Shown: positions 15,377 through 23,995, numbered from the stretch's first letter. The stretch: DNA of 33,854 nt from Rhodocyclaceae bacterium UBA1310 (GCA_002307175.1 DBTS01000097.1:1-33854), one strand, 5' to 3'. Notes: generated from the sequence alone by a model not told the origin. Translations and numbers: made by a program.

Positions 15377-16195
15377 TCAGTCTTGAATAAAATTGCGCTG
15401 GTACTGGCGCGGCGTCGCTGCCACGCGCTGGCGGAACACACGCTGGAAATGGCTCTGATCGGCAAAGCCGAGCTGCAACGCCAGCTCTGCGAGCGGCACA
15501 CCAGCATCGAGCAGGCGCCGGGCGCGGCGAATGCGCGCATCAAGCTGCCAAGCATGCGGCGTCATGCCGACCTGTGCGCGAAAGGCACGCACAAAATGAT
15601 ACGGACTCAAGCCAGCCACCTGCGCCAGCTCGGCCAAGCGCAAAGTATCGCCGCAGCGCGCTTCAATCAGGGCTCTGGCCCGCTCCACACCACGATTGGC
15701 AGCCTCAGGCAGTACCGCGATCTCGGCATACTGCAGCGGCAGCAGCACGTCACCGATGAAACGCGCCAGTTGGGTTTCCTTTTCCAACGCGGCGACATCG
15801 CTGAAGAGACAGCGATTCACTGCATCCAGCATGGCATACACCGGGCGGGCAAACATCTGCTGCGGCAGATGCGTAAGCACCCGGCCATCGCCGTGAAATG
15901 CCCCGCCCAGCATCTGCGCCACCCAGGCATCGTCGAGATAGAGCATCTGATAGGCCCAGGCCTGCCCCGCCACGGGGTTGCACGCATGCACCACCCCGGC
16001 CGGCACCAGTACCACATCCCCGGCGACCAGAGGGATACTCTGAGCTTGGCAGAAAAACAGCGAGTGGCCGCGATCGACCGCGCCAATCGAGAGCCTGTCG
16101 TGCGTGTGCGGCACATAGCAGGCGCTGGCGTCGCGTGCACGGCGGCTTTCCACAAACGGCAGCTCGGCTGAGCGCCAGAATCCCTGGGTTTCCAT
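15377..16195 (-). CDS. AraC family transcriptional regulator
   Basis: This 272-residue regulator has an N-terminal cupin-like AraC ligand-binding domain (HTHDRLSIGAVDRG; VAGDVVLVPAGVVHACNP) and a C-terminal double helix-turn-helix. The latter is seen in LAELAQVAGLSPYHFVRAF and the AraC signature LGFADQSHFQRVFRQRVAATPRQY (read as two adjoining pieces). The frame is open to 16306, but METQGFWRS at 16195 is the sensible start since it begins directly before the cupin domain; the ribosome site is weak. AraC proteins of this architecture are often encoded next to LysE-type exporters, as here, and activate them in response to an amino acid or aromatic compound. Confidence 0.85.
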   Translation of the reverse strand: METQGFWRSAELPFVESRRARDASACYVPHTHDRLSIGAVDRGHSLFFCQAQSIPLVAGDVVLVPAGVVHACNPVAGQAWAYQMLYLDDAWVAQMLGGAFHGDGRVLTHLPQQMFARPVYAMLDAVNRCLFSDVAALEKETQLARFIGDVLLPLQYAEIAVLPEAANRGVERARALIEARCGDTLRLAELAQVAGLSPYHFVRAFRAQVGMTPHAWQLDARIRRARRLLDAGVPLAELALQLGFADQSHFQRVFRQRVAATPRQYQRNFIQD

Positions 16196-16506
16196 GCCCG
16201 CAGGATAGCAGATCGGCGACACCCTATCCGGCACAGGGCGACTGGCCCGTACGCACCACAAACAAGCTTCATGCCACAAATTGGCGCATTGCGAACACGC
16301 TGTCATCCCATCTCTGAAGAAGCACGACAGGCACGTGTCCGCTTGGTGCTACAAGGAATTCCGCCGCATTTGACCTACCTGCAGACAGATTGGCACACTT
16401 TCTGCATGGGTATTCTCGCTGAGCGATCAGCATGCATTTCTTCGCCGGGTCATTCTGGCGAATGCGGCCACAAGCCACGGCGCCCTCCCCAGCCGTCATG
16501 CACAAT

Positions 16507-16551
16507 CAGGAAGCCTGCTTCCTGAAGGGATAGGCGAAAGCCCATCCCTTC
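16507..16551 (+). other. Two adjoining hairpins upstream of cytochrome b561
   Basis: CAGGAAGC/GCTTCCTG (16507-16524) is an inverted repeat with a 2-nt centre. Directly after it, GAAGGGATAGGC (16524-16535) pairs with GCCCATCCCTTC (16540-16551) with one mismatch and a GAAA tetraloop. The pair lies about 130 nt before the cytochrome gene in a 375-bp gap that otherwise has no gene. No T-run follows, so a terminator is unlikely; a leader structure or small RNA is possible. Confidence 0.35.
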
Positions 16552-16682
16552 GTACAGTGCACTACCACACCGAAGTCATTGGACCTACGCCTATCCTTGC
16601 GAGGGTTCCGTTCACGTTTGTCACGCCGGGTGCAGGCTGACCCTGAAATTTATCGTGATTCAAGCTTTGAAAGGAGTCCATC

Positions 16683-17285
16683 GTGAGCCTCAAACATCAT
16701 TCACCCGTCATCCGCGTCATGCACTGGTCGATCGCCGGCCTTGTCATTGCCATGCTGGCGATGAGCGCCTTCATCATGTCGAAGATTCCGGATGCCGATC
16801 CCGAAAAACTCGCTGCTGCCGGGCGACACATGGCTGCCGGCCTGCTCGTGATCCTGTTTTTCGGCATCCGCCTGCATATGCGCCATCGCGTCAGGCGCCC
16901 GCCAGCACTCTCTTCGGGCATGGCCTGGGCCGACAGGCTGGCCGGCATCGTCCACAAGCTGCTGGACTTCCTGGTCGGCGCAATGATCATCAGCGGCGTT
17001 GGCATGGCACTGCTTAGCCACCTGCCAATGCGCATCCTCACTGGCGGGCAGTTTCCGGTCGAGATCAAGACTATGTTCTTCCACGGCGTACACGTTGTCG
17101 GGGCCTGGAGCATCGCCGCACTGCTGGTGCTGCACATTGGCGGCGCCTTCTTCCATCAGCTCATCCTGCGCGATGGCCTGATCTGGCGCATGTTCATCTC
17201 GCCGCGCGAAGTATTCTGCGCCTTTGCCAGATGGCGCGAGCACGGCATGCCTCTGGCACCACGCTCGAACAACAACGAAATCTGA
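16683..17285 (+). CDS. Cytochrome b561 family membrane protein
   Basis: This 200-residue membrane protein binds b-type heme and passes electrons in the inner membrane. The GTG start at 16683 has AAGGAG 7 nt upstream, so the start is secure. Four hydrophobic helices are visible, and candidate heme ligands are His14 (VMHWS), His49 (GRHMAAG), His134 or His137 (FFHGVHVVG) and His151 (LLVLHIGG), spaced as in bacterial YodB/CybB-like proteins. No periplasmic partner gene is adjacent. Relatives oxidise superoxide or quinol, or serve as electron carriers; which applies here cannot be told. Confidence 0.87.
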   Translation: MSLKHHSPVIRVMHWSIAGLVIAMLAMSAFIMSKIPDADPEKLAAAGRHMAAGLLVILFFGIRLHMRHRVRRPPALSSGMAWADRLAGIVHKLLDFLVGAMIISGVGMALLSHLPMRILTGGQFPVEIKTMFFHGVHVVGAWSIAALLVLHIGGAFFHQLILRDGLIWRMFISPREVFCAFARWREHGMPLAPRSNNNEI

Positions 17286-17380
17286 ATCGCGGCGATAGCC
17301 GGCGATAGCACTGAACAACTTGAATCCTCGCAGAACAGCAGATAGGCTTTGGGGAAAACCATCTGCCCTGCGAGGAAGCC

Positions 17381-17749
17381 ATGAGCAAAGTCGTCGTCAT
17401 CGGTGCCAGCACCAACCCGGAGCGCTATTCGAACAAGGCCATCAAACTGCTGGCTGAATATGGACACGCCCCCATTCCCGTAGCACCGGGGCTGGCCGAA
17501 GTCGAAGGGCATGCAGCCTATGCGCGCACGGAGGACATTCCTCCTGCCAGCGGCATCGATACGGTAACGCTGTACGTCGGCCCCGCACGCCAGCCCGCAC
17601 TCCTCGACGGGATCATCGCACTCGCCCCGCGCCGTGTGATCTTCAACCCCGGCACGGAAAGCCCGGAATCGGAAGAGCGCCTGGACGCCGCAGGCATTGA
17701 GACAATAGAAGCCTGTACGCTGGTGATGCTGCGCACCGGGCAGTTCTGA
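17381..17749 (+). CDS. CoA-binding domain protein (YccU-like)
   Basis: This 122-residue protein consists of a single Rossmann-type CoA_binding domain. The nucleotide-binding loop VVVIGASTNPERYSNKA is at the N-terminus, and the PGTESPESEERL and IEACTLVML segments are conserved in the YccU/YneT family. It corresponds to the first domain of succinyl-CoA synthetase alpha and acetyl-CoA synthetase but lacks their catalytic parts, so a CoA-related regulatory or carrier role is likely and no reaction is known. GAGGAAG precedes ATG 17381. Its end converges with the chemotaxis receptor gene, with a shared hairpin between. Confidence 0.85.
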   Translation: MSKVVVIGASTNPERYSNKAIKLLAEYGHAPIPVAPGLAEVEGHAAYARTEDIPPASGIDTVTLYVGPARQPALLDGIIALAPRRVIFNPGTESPESEERLDAAGIETIEACTLVMLRTGQF

Positions 17750-17760
17750 TTTGCGCTCAA

Positions 17761-17780
17761 AAGGGGGCAGCTACCCCCTT
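17761..17780. terminator. Hairpin between convergent genes
   Basis: AAGGGGG (17761-17767) and CCCCCTT (17774-17780) form a 7-bp stem with a 6-nt loop, between the ends of the CoA-binding protein gene and the chemotaxis receptor gene. On the minus strand it is followed by TTTTGAG, so it can serve as a modest terminator for the receptor gene. Confidence 0.55.
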
Positions 17781-17793
17781 GCGCCCAGACTGA

Positions 17794-19419
17794 TCAGGCG
17801 AAGCGATAAGCACTGATCACATGCAACATGTCCTTTGCAAGCTTGTCGAGGCTGATTGCGGCATCCGAAGTTTCAGACGCTGCTGCACTGCTTTCCTCCG
17901 ACATCTGTGCAATCTTCTCGACCTGAACAGCGATATTGTTGGTCGCCGCGCCCTGCTCCCGAATGGCACTGGTGATTTCTTCCACAGTTTCCACGGCGCT
18001 ACGGCAGCCTTCGCTGATCTGCTGGATTGAAGTGCTGGTCTCGTGTGCACGTTGAACACCAAGATCTACCTTCTCTACTGCTTCGTGCATGCTCAACACA
18101 GCACGCGCCGCGCTACTGTTCATGGCTTCGATGGTGCTGGAGATTTCCTGCGTGGACTTGGCCGAGCGTTCGGCCAGCTTGCGCACTTCGTCAGCCACTA
18201 CCGCGAACCCTCGCCCCTGTTCGCCAGCACGTGCAGCCTCGATGGCGGCATTGAGCGCGAGCAGATTGGTCTGATCGGCCACATCCTTGATGATTGCCAC
18301 CACGCCGGAAATCTTCCGGCTGTTGTCTTCCAGGCCGGTGATCAGGCCAGCAGCCTGACGCACGGTGCTGGCGATATCGTTGATGTCTGATGCCGTCTGC
18401 ATTATCACCTTGCCGCCACTTGCAGCAAGATGCTCGGACTCGAGGGATAAACGATCTGCCTCCTGCGCACGGTCACCAACGTGGTTAATCGACACGGTCA
18501 TTTCTTCAACTGTCGCGGCCACATTTGAAGCCGCCTCGCTTTGGTGGCTAGAGGCGGTGGCAACCTGCGACGAACTGGTCGCCAACTGCTCGGAGGCAGC
18601 GGCAACAGATTCGGCACTGGCCGCAATCGATTTGAGATTGTCAGAGAGCCGGTTCATCAGTGTATTGACCGCGTTCCCGGTTGTCCCCAGTTCATCCATG
18701 CGCACAATGGGAATGCGCGGAATGAAATCCAGCGTTTCGCTAACCGTATTCACAAAATCAGCCAGGCGTTTCATGCGTACATGAATCTCGCGGGTGATCG
18801 TGAAGCTCAACCCCCCCACCAGCAACAGCCCGAGCACGATCACCGTCATTGAGAGAATACGTCCAGATGTCGCCGCGTTCAATGCGCTGCTCGCCTCCGT
18901 GTCAGCCTGCTGCTGGTTAAATAGCACATGTTCATCGAGCTTGGCCACCGCCGCAGTGCCGATCTTCGATCCTTCACCGGCAACCACTTCAACAGCCGCA
19001 TCATCCTGCCCCTGGATATACAGCGGCAGCACCTTGCTCTGCACCAGATCAAAATAGGCCTGTGTGGCCTGCCGGTCTGCGTCCAACATGCGCTTGTCGG
19101 CATCATCGCTGACCAACTGCTCGTAGTCGGCCAAACCTTTGGCCGTCTGCTCCATATACTTGCGCATCGCCGCCTGTACAGATTCCCTTTCGGCTGCCTT
19201 GATGCTCAGCAGCTTGTAGGTAGTCACCCGAAACTGGGTGAAGTTCTGCCGAACCTCCCCCAGCACAACAATACTTTTAACGCTATTGGCATTAATGTAG
19301 CGAATATTGTCGGATTCCGATTTTCCTACCCACAGACCAATGCCACCCACCAGAAGCACCACCACCATCGAGATGACCACCATGATAGTGATCCGACTTC
19401 CCACACCCAGACGATTCAT
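17794..19419 (-). CDS. Methyl-accepting chemotaxis protein
   Basis: This 541-residue chemoreceptor has the classic order: short cytoplasmic N-terminus, membrane helix 1 (about 12-33), a periplasmic four-helix-bundle-type sensor (about 34-180), membrane helix 2 (about 185-205), HAMP, and a long cytoplasmic coiled coil. The signalling tip, DQTNLLALNAAIEAARAGEQ then GRGFAVVADEVRKLAERS, binds CheA/CheW. It is the 'class 36H' length that E. coli-type receptors share, judged by eye. There is no C-terminal NWETF-like pentapeptide, so methylation enzymes would have to bind elsewhere. ATG 19419 is preferred to 19452 because it directly precedes the first helix. A sigma-28 promoter match lies upstream, which suggests co-expression with flagella. 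The ligand is unknown. Confidence 0.9.
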   Translation of the reverse strand: MNRLGVGSRITIMVVISMVVVLLVGGIGLWVGKSESDNIRYINANSVKSIVVLGEVRQNFTQFRVTTYKLLSIKAAERESVQAAMRKYMEQTAKGLADYEQLVSDDADKRMLDADRQATQAYFDLVQSKVLPLYIQGQDDAAVEVVAGEGSKIGTAAVAKLDEHVLFNQQQADTEASSALNAATSGRILSMTVIVLGLLLVGGLSFTITREIHVRMKRLADFVNTVSETLDFIPRIPIVRMDELGTTGNAVNTLMNRLSDNLKSIAASAESVAAASEQLATSSSQVATASSHQSEAASNVAATVEEMTVSINHVGDRAQEADRLSLESEHLAASGGKVIMQTASDINDIASTVRQAAGLITGLEDNSRKISGVVAIIKDVADQTNLLALNAAIEAARAGEQGRGFAVVADEVRKLAERSAKSTQEISSTIEAMNSSAARAVLSMHEAVEKVDLGVQRAHETSTSIQQISEGCRSAVETVEEITSAIREQGAATNNIAVQVEKIAQMSEESSAAASETSDAAISLDKLAKDMLHVISAYRFA

Positions 19420-19556
19420 TCCCGCATTCCTCAAATTGACCAGACGATGCACGCAGAACCGAACCGCATTTGATGCCGGATATTTGGTTCAGGAAATCAA
19501 TGGATTAAGTCACTCAGGGCCAAATTTCAGCAAACATACGGCTGCGTACGTTCACG

Positions 19557-19583
19557 CTAACGGCATATTTATCTGAAGCTTTA
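19557..19583 (-). promoter_or_regulatory. Sigma-28 (FliA)-type promoter of the chemoreceptor gene
   Basis: On the minus strand TAAAGCTT, an 11-nt spacer and GCCGTTAG match the FliA consensus TAAAGTTT-N11-GCCGATAA at 7 of 8 and 6 of 8 positions, with exactly the preferred spacing. It lies about 140 nt upstream of the receptor start codon and points toward it. Confidence 0.65.
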
Positions 19584-19858
19584 GCACTTTCGTACTACCT
19601 CTTTAGACTCATACGACGACCGTAAAACGTTTACGCAAAAAGGCGTCTAAAAAAGGAGGACATCAGGTTTCATTCCGGAAATGTACTTTTCGAGAGCGAA
19701 AAACCTAGTGGATGAACGACGGAGATCCCACAGGGTCAAAAACCACGAAGATCACGGAGAAGGACGCTTCACGCACGGCATGCTGGTTTGATGGGTAACC
19801 GCCGTGACGCCGCAGGATCAGAAGCCCCCAGAAGCACAGCAAGAGACAATGGAGAGGT

Positions 19859-19883
19859 GGCAGCCCTTCAAGCAAGGGCTGCC
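19859..19883 (-). terminator. Hairpin after the first malic enzyme gene
   Basis: GGCAGCCCTT (19859-19868) and AAGGGCTGCC (19874-19883) form a perfect 10-bp stem with a 5-nt loop, 14 nt beyond the malic enzyme stop. The following minus-strand sequence is pyrimidine-rich (ACCTCTCC) but not a clean T-run, so it is a probable rather than certain terminator. The rest of 19584-19858 holds no recognisable gene. Confidence 0.55.
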
Positions 19884-19896
19884 AAGCAAGGAAGAT

Positions 19897-21612
19897 TCAG
19901 TCAGTGGCCCGAACGTAGGGGCGATACACCGGCTGCCAGATTCGGGCTTCGAGCAGACGCTCGATCTCGGCATCGCTGTAGACGGGGGCCAAGCCTTCAG
20001 CCGCAGCCTGACGTGCGACGGCAGCAGCAATCACCCGCGAAACTTCACGCATGCGATCCAGGGTGGGCAGCAGGCGCCCTTCACCCGTTTCGCGTGCCGG
20101 CGAGAGCGCTGCCAGCGCCTTCGCCGCGGCCAGGAACATGCCATCACTGACACGCTGTGCCCCCACTGCCAGCACGCCCAGCCCGACGCCCGGGAAGATG
20201 TAGGAGTTGTTGGTCTGCGCGAAGTGGTGCGTACGCCCCTTGTATTCGCTCGGGGCGAAGGGGCTGCCGGTACCGATGATGGCGCGGCCATCGGTCCACG
20301 TCACGACGTCGGCAGGCTGGGCCTCAACGCAGGAGGTGGGATTCGACAGCGGGAACACAATGGGGCGTTCGACGTGCCTGGCCATCTCGCGAATGATGGC
20401 TTCGGTGAACACCCCGGCCTGCCCGGAGACCCCCACCAGCACGGTAGGCTTGGCATTGCGCACCACATCGAGCAGGCTGACAGTGCCCGGCACATCCAGC
20501 ACCCACCCTGCCGTGGCAGCCTTGGGCTGCACAAAGGCCTGCTGGAAGGCTTCAAGATTCGGGGTTTCATCAGTCACCAGACCATGCCGCCCGACGATAT
20601 AGAAGCGGCTGCGCGCTTCGGCTTCGGACAGGCCCTGCTCCACCATGGCACGTACGATCAGCTCGGAGATACCAATCCCCGCCGAACCACCACCCAGAAT
20701 TGCAATGCGCTGCTCGGTAAGCGGCACGCCGGTGATCTGCACGGCTGACAGCAAGGTGCCAGTAGCGACGGAGGCAGTGCCCTGGATATCGTCGTTAAAG
20801 GTGCACAAACGGTCGCGATAGCGATCGAGCAGCCGGTTGGCATTGTTCTTGTGGAAATCTTCCCACTGCAGCAAGACATTCGGCCAGCGCCTGTGGACGG
20901 CAGCAATGAACGCCTCGATGAAATCATCATACTCCTGTCCGCGCACGCGTTCGTGACGCCAGCCGATGTAGAGCGGATCAGCGAGATTGTCGGCATTGTT
21001 GGTGCCTACATCGAGCAGTATCGGCAAGGTGGTAGCCGGATCGATGCCACCGCAGCCGGAGTAGATCGCGAGCTTGCCGATGGGAATGCCCATGCCGCCG
21101 GCCCCCAGATCGCCCAGGCCGAGAATGCGCTCACCGTCGGTCACCACGATGCACTGAACGTTATCAAAGCGCGGGTTGGCAAGAATCGTATCCAGACGGT
21201 CTTTCTTCGGCAGACTCAGAAACAGCCCGCGTGGGCGCCGGAAAATACGGCTGTACTGCTGGCAGCCAGCCCCTACTGTCGGGGTATAGATCACCGGCAA
21301 CAGCTCTTCAAGATGGCGCGTGATCAACGCGTAATAAAGCGTCTCGTTGGTATCCTGCAGCTCGCGCAGGAACACAAAACGGTCAAGATCGGTGGGCAGT
21401 GCCCGCACTGCCGCAAGGCGCCGCATCACCTGTTCTTCAAGCGTTTCGACGCTATCGGGCAGCAAACCATGCAATCCAAATGCATCACGCTCTTCCGCCG
21501 TAAACGCGGTGCTCTTGTTGAGCAGCGGATTTTCAATGATCTCGTGCCCCAGCACTTGCGGGGCAAAAACCTTCGGCTCACTCTCTAAGGGATTCAAAGT
21601 ATTGTCGTTCAT
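19897..21612 (-). CDS. maeA: NAD-type malic enzyme, copy 1
   Basis: This 571-residue cytosolic enzyme oxidatively decarboxylates malate to pyruvate and CO2 with NAD(P)H formation. It is the long SfcA/MaeA type (E. coli 565 residues). Visible landmarks are the catalytic Tyr in VIYTPTVGAG, GLGDLGAGGMGIPIGK with the catalytic Lys further along, the metal-binding EDFHKNNA and NDDIQGTASV segments, and the NAD loop LGGGSAGIGI. A second copy lies directly upstream. Unusually, no Shine-Dalgarno sequence is seen before ATG 21612; the leader is AT-rich. A sigma-54 type element lies 103 nt upstream. NAD preference is inferred from the family and was not read from residues. Confidence 0.92.
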   Translation of the reverse strand: MNDNTLNPLESEPKVFAPQVLGHEIIENPLLNKSTAFTAEERDAFGLHGLLPDSVETLEEQVMRRLAAVRALPTDLDRFVFLRELQDTNETLYYALITRHLEELLPVIYTPTVGAGCQQYSRIFRRPRGLFLSLPKKDRLDTILANPRFDNVQCIVVTDGERILGLGDLGAGGMGIPIGKLAIYSGCGGIDPATTLPILLDVGTNNADNLADPLYIGWRHERVRGQEYDDFIEAFIAAVHRRWPNVLLQWEDFHKNNANRLLDRYRDRLCTFNDDIQGTASVATGTLLSAVQITGVPLTEQRIAILGGGSAGIGISELIVRAMVEQGLSEAEARSRFYIVGRHGLVTDETPNLEAFQQAFVQPKAATAGWVLDVPGTVSLLDVVRNAKPTVLVGVSGQAGVFTEAIIREMARHVERPIVFPLSNPTSCVEAQPADVVTWTDGRAIIGTGSPFAPSEYKGRTHHFAQTNNSYIFPGVGLGVLAVGAQRVSDGMFLAAAKALAALSPARETGEGRLLPTLDRMREVSRVIAAAVARQAAAEGLAPVYSDAEIERLLEARIWQPVYRPYVRATD

Positions 21613-21710
21613 ATGATATTAACATTTTTATAATGACAGGCTGGTTGCCGGCCTGCTGTGCCGGAAAACGCTAGCCTTGGGGGAAAAACGAAAACAGCAG
21701 GGTATTTCTG

Positions 21711-21730
21711 AAAAGCAATCTCCGTACCGG
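21711..21730 (-). promoter_or_regulatory. Candidate sigma-54 promoter of malic enzyme copy 1
   Basis: On the minus strand CGGTACGGAGATTGCTT fits the -24/-12 pattern TGGCACG-N4-TTGCW: GG and GC are exactly 10 nt apart, and TTGCT is a perfect -12 element. The GC lies 103 nt before the start codon. The second malic enzyme gene has a site identical at 13 of 17 positions at 104 nt. Sigma-54 promoters need an activator; DctD, encoded nearby, is the obvious candidate. Confidence 0.65.
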
Positions 21731-22069
21731 ACACACTCCACAGGCAGATAGCCCAGACATTCGAGGCTGTCACGACCACAGAGCATGACTCGGAGTCTGA
21801 AACGGCCTCACTTCAACACTCAATAAACCACTTCGAAAAAAAGAATTGAATCGGCCACAGTCAGCCCGAACACCAACACCTTCATCATGGACAAACTCAG
21901 GCATCTGCCCTGAAAAACATTGTTTCGGAACTCGGCTACAGCGCCGGGTTTCGAAATTCAGTTACAAAACAGAGTTACAAAACCCGGCCGCAGAACTTAC
22001 CTGCAATCGGGGCGAAAATCCAGTATCGGCGAGTCTGCGCGAAGCTCCACAGGATCAGCGATACGGGCA
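21731..22069. other. Gap between the two malic enzyme genes
   Basis: No gene recognised. Because sigma-54 activators bind upstream of the promoter, this stretch is where an enhancer site for malic enzyme copy 1 would be expected. No clear long inverted repeat was seen by eye. Confidence 0.4.
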
Positions 22070-22106
22070 AACAAAAACCCCATGAATACCGTGGGTATGC
22101 ATGGGG
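22070..22106 (-). terminator. Rho-independent terminator of malic enzyme copy 2
   Basis: CCCCATG (22078-22084) pairs with CATGGGG (22100-22106) and ATACC (22086-22090) with GGTAT (22094-22098), with one mismatch between them. On the minus strand the hairpin is followed by TTTTTGTTTG. It ends the upstream malic enzyme transcript about 70 nt past its stop, so the two malic enzyme genes are probably separate transcription units. Confidence 0.88.
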
Positions 22107-22174
22107 CTCACGAAAACTTAAACCGTCGTTACGAGGGACTACGCGCCAGGTACCAATGGCGCTCCCGCACCAGC

Positions 22175-23875
22175 TCAGTTCTCTTGCTTCACATAGGGCC
22201 GATACTCCGGCTGCCAGATCTTGGCGCGGATCAGGTGCTCTATCTCGGCGTCGGAATAATCCGCCGTGAGCCCCTCGGCACGGGCCTGCACGGCCACCGC
22301 GACAGCGATCACGTAAGAGACTTCGCGCATCCGCGAGAGTACCGGCAGCAGCCGCTCTTCGCTGGACATTTCCGCCAGCGCCTTGGCTGCGGCGAGGAAC
22401 ATGGTGTCGGTGACACGGCGCGCCCCCGTTGCCAGCACCCCCAGCCCGACGCCCGGAAAGATGTAGGAGTTGTTGGTCTGCGCGAAGTGATAGGTGCGGC
22501 CCTTGTACTCCAATGGTGCAAACGGGCTGCCGGTGCCCACCACGGCACGGCCATCAGTCCATTCCACCACATCGGCGGGGCGGGCTTCGATGCAGGCGGT
22601 CGGGTTGGAGAGCGGAAAAACAATCGGGCGCTCCACGTGGCTTGCCATCTCGCGAATGACCTGCTCGGAGAACAAGCCGGCCTGCCCGGAAACGCCGACC
22701 AGCACGGTGGGGTGTGCATTGCGCATCACATCGAGCAGACTGACGCTGGAAGCATTATCGAGCTGCCAGCCAGCAATGGCCGCCTTGCGTTGTGCAAAGG
22801 GGAGCTGGAAGGTTTCAAGATCGGCAGTCTCTTCCGTAAGCAGACCGAAGCGGTCCACAATATAGAAGCGGCGGCAGGCTTCTTCCTCGCTGAGCCCCTG
22901 CTCCACCATGGCGCGCTTGATGAGATCCGCGATACCGGTACCGGCAGACCCGCCACCAAGAATCGCAATACGCTGTTCGGTGAGCGGCGTGCCAGTGATT
23001 CGCACCGCAGCGAGCAATGCGCCGGTCGCCACGGAAGCGGTGCCTTGGATATCATCGTTGAAGCTGCACAGCCGGTCACGATAGCGCGCCAGTAACCGGT
23101 TGGCGTTGTTCTTGTGAAAATCTTCCCACTGCAGCAGCACCTTTGGCCAGCGCTTGTGCACTGCGGTGATGAAGGCCTCAAGAAAATCATCGTATTCACG
23201 CCCACGCACACGCTCATGGCGCCAGCCGATGTAGAAGGGGTCGGCAATGCAATCGGCGTTATTGGTACCGACATCCAGCATGATCGGCAGCGTAGTGGCC
23301 GGATCAATGCCTCCGCAACCGGAGTAGATCGCCAGCTTGCCGATGGGGATCCCCATCCCGCCAGCCCCCTGATCACCCAGCCCGAGAATGCGCTCGCCAT
23401 CGGTCACGACAATGCATTCAACATTATCAAAACGCGGGTTGGCAAAAATCTCGTCGAGGTAGTCCTGATGCAGCGGGCTCAGAAACAGCCCGCGCGGCCG
23501 GCGATAGATCTGGCTGAACTTCTGGCAGCCGACACCCACTGTGGGCGTATAGATCATCGGCAACAGCTCTTCGAGGTGCCGGGTGACGAGTGCATAGTAG
23601 AGCGTTTCATCGGTATCCTGCAGATCGCGCAGGTACACATAGCGATCCAGGTCGCTGGCCAATGCACGGACTGCGCAAATGCGGCGCGCCACCTGCTCTT
23701 CAAGCGTTTCAATATTGGCGGGAAGCAGGCCGTGGAGACCAAAGGTATCACGCTCTTCGGGAGTGAAGGCGGTGCTCTTGTTGAGAAGCGGATCTTCAAT
23801 GATGTCGCGTGCGCAGACATCGCGGGAAAACACCTTCGGATCCAGCTGGATCGAAGTCAAGCTATAATCATTCAT
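22175..23875 (-). CDS. maeA: NAD-type malic enzyme, copy 2
   Basis: This 566-residue malic enzyme is a close paralogue of the downstream gene, with the same motifs: VIYTPTVGVG, LGDQGAGGMGIPIGK, EDFHKNNANRLLARYRD, NDDIQGTASVATGA and LGGGSAGTGI. The two proteins look nearly identical through the core but differ clearly in the first 25 residues, in the region corresponding to 330-390 and at the C-terminus, so they are not a recent assembly duplicate. They may differ in cofactor, allostery or expression level. ATG 23875 has only a weak AGGT upstream. A sigma-54 type element lies 104 nt before the start. The gene follows dctBD on the same strand behind a terminator. Confidence 0.92.
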   Translation of the reverse strand: MNDYSLTSIQLDPKVFSRDVCARDIIEDPLLNKSTAFTPEERDTFGLHGLLPANIETLEEQVARRICAVRALASDLDRYVYLRDLQDTDETLYYALVTRHLEELLPMIYTPTVGVGCQKFSQIYRRPRGLFLSPLHQDYLDEIFANPRFDNVECIVVTDGERILGLGDQGAGGMGIPIGKLAIYSGCGGIDPATTLPIMLDVGTNNADCIADPFYIGWRHERVRGREYDDFLEAFITAVHKRWPKVLLQWEDFHKNNANRLLARYRDRLCSFNDDIQGTASVATGALLAAVRITGTPLTEQRIAILGGGSAGTGIADLIKRAMVEQGLSEEEACRRFYIVDRFGLLTEETADLETFQLPFAQRKAAIAGWQLDNASSVSLLDVMRNAHPTVLVGVSGQAGLFSEQVIREMASHVERPIVFPLSNPTACIEARPADVVEWTDGRAVVGTGSPFAPLEYKGRTYHFAQTNNSYIFPGVGLGVLATGARRVTDTMFLAAAKALAEMSSEERLLPVLSRMREVSYVIAVAVAVQARAEGLTADYSDAEIEHLIRAKIWQPEYRPYVKQEN

Positions 23876-23976
23876 ATGCTACCTGTATCACCACTTTTTA
23901 TTTTCGAGCCCGGCGCAATCGGGTGCGCATACAGGCTTCCTGTGCATTCATCCGAAAAGTCATCGGCACTTTCCGG

Positions 23977-23994
23977 AAGCAATAGTCATACCGT
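23977..23994 (-). promoter_or_regulatory. Candidate sigma-54 promoter of malic enzyme copy 2
   Basis: On the minus strand CGGTATGACTATTGCTT has GG and GC separated by exactly 10 nt and a perfect TTGCT -12 element. It matches the copy 1 element at 13 of 17 positions and sits at the same distance from its start codon (104 versus 103 nt). Confidence 0.65.
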
Positions 23995-23995
23995 A

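Noticed and set aside
14774..16171. 465-codon plus-strand frame across the LysE and AraC genes
   Set aside because: It spans two clear genes and the gap between them on the opposite strand; its composition (Gln, His, Arg, Pro rich) is typical of an antisense shadow.
19804..23095. Long plus-strand frames opposite the two malic enzymes (about 19804-20748 and 21920-23095)
   Set aside because: Both are antisense shadows; the similar translations arise only because the two malic enzyme genes are paralogous.
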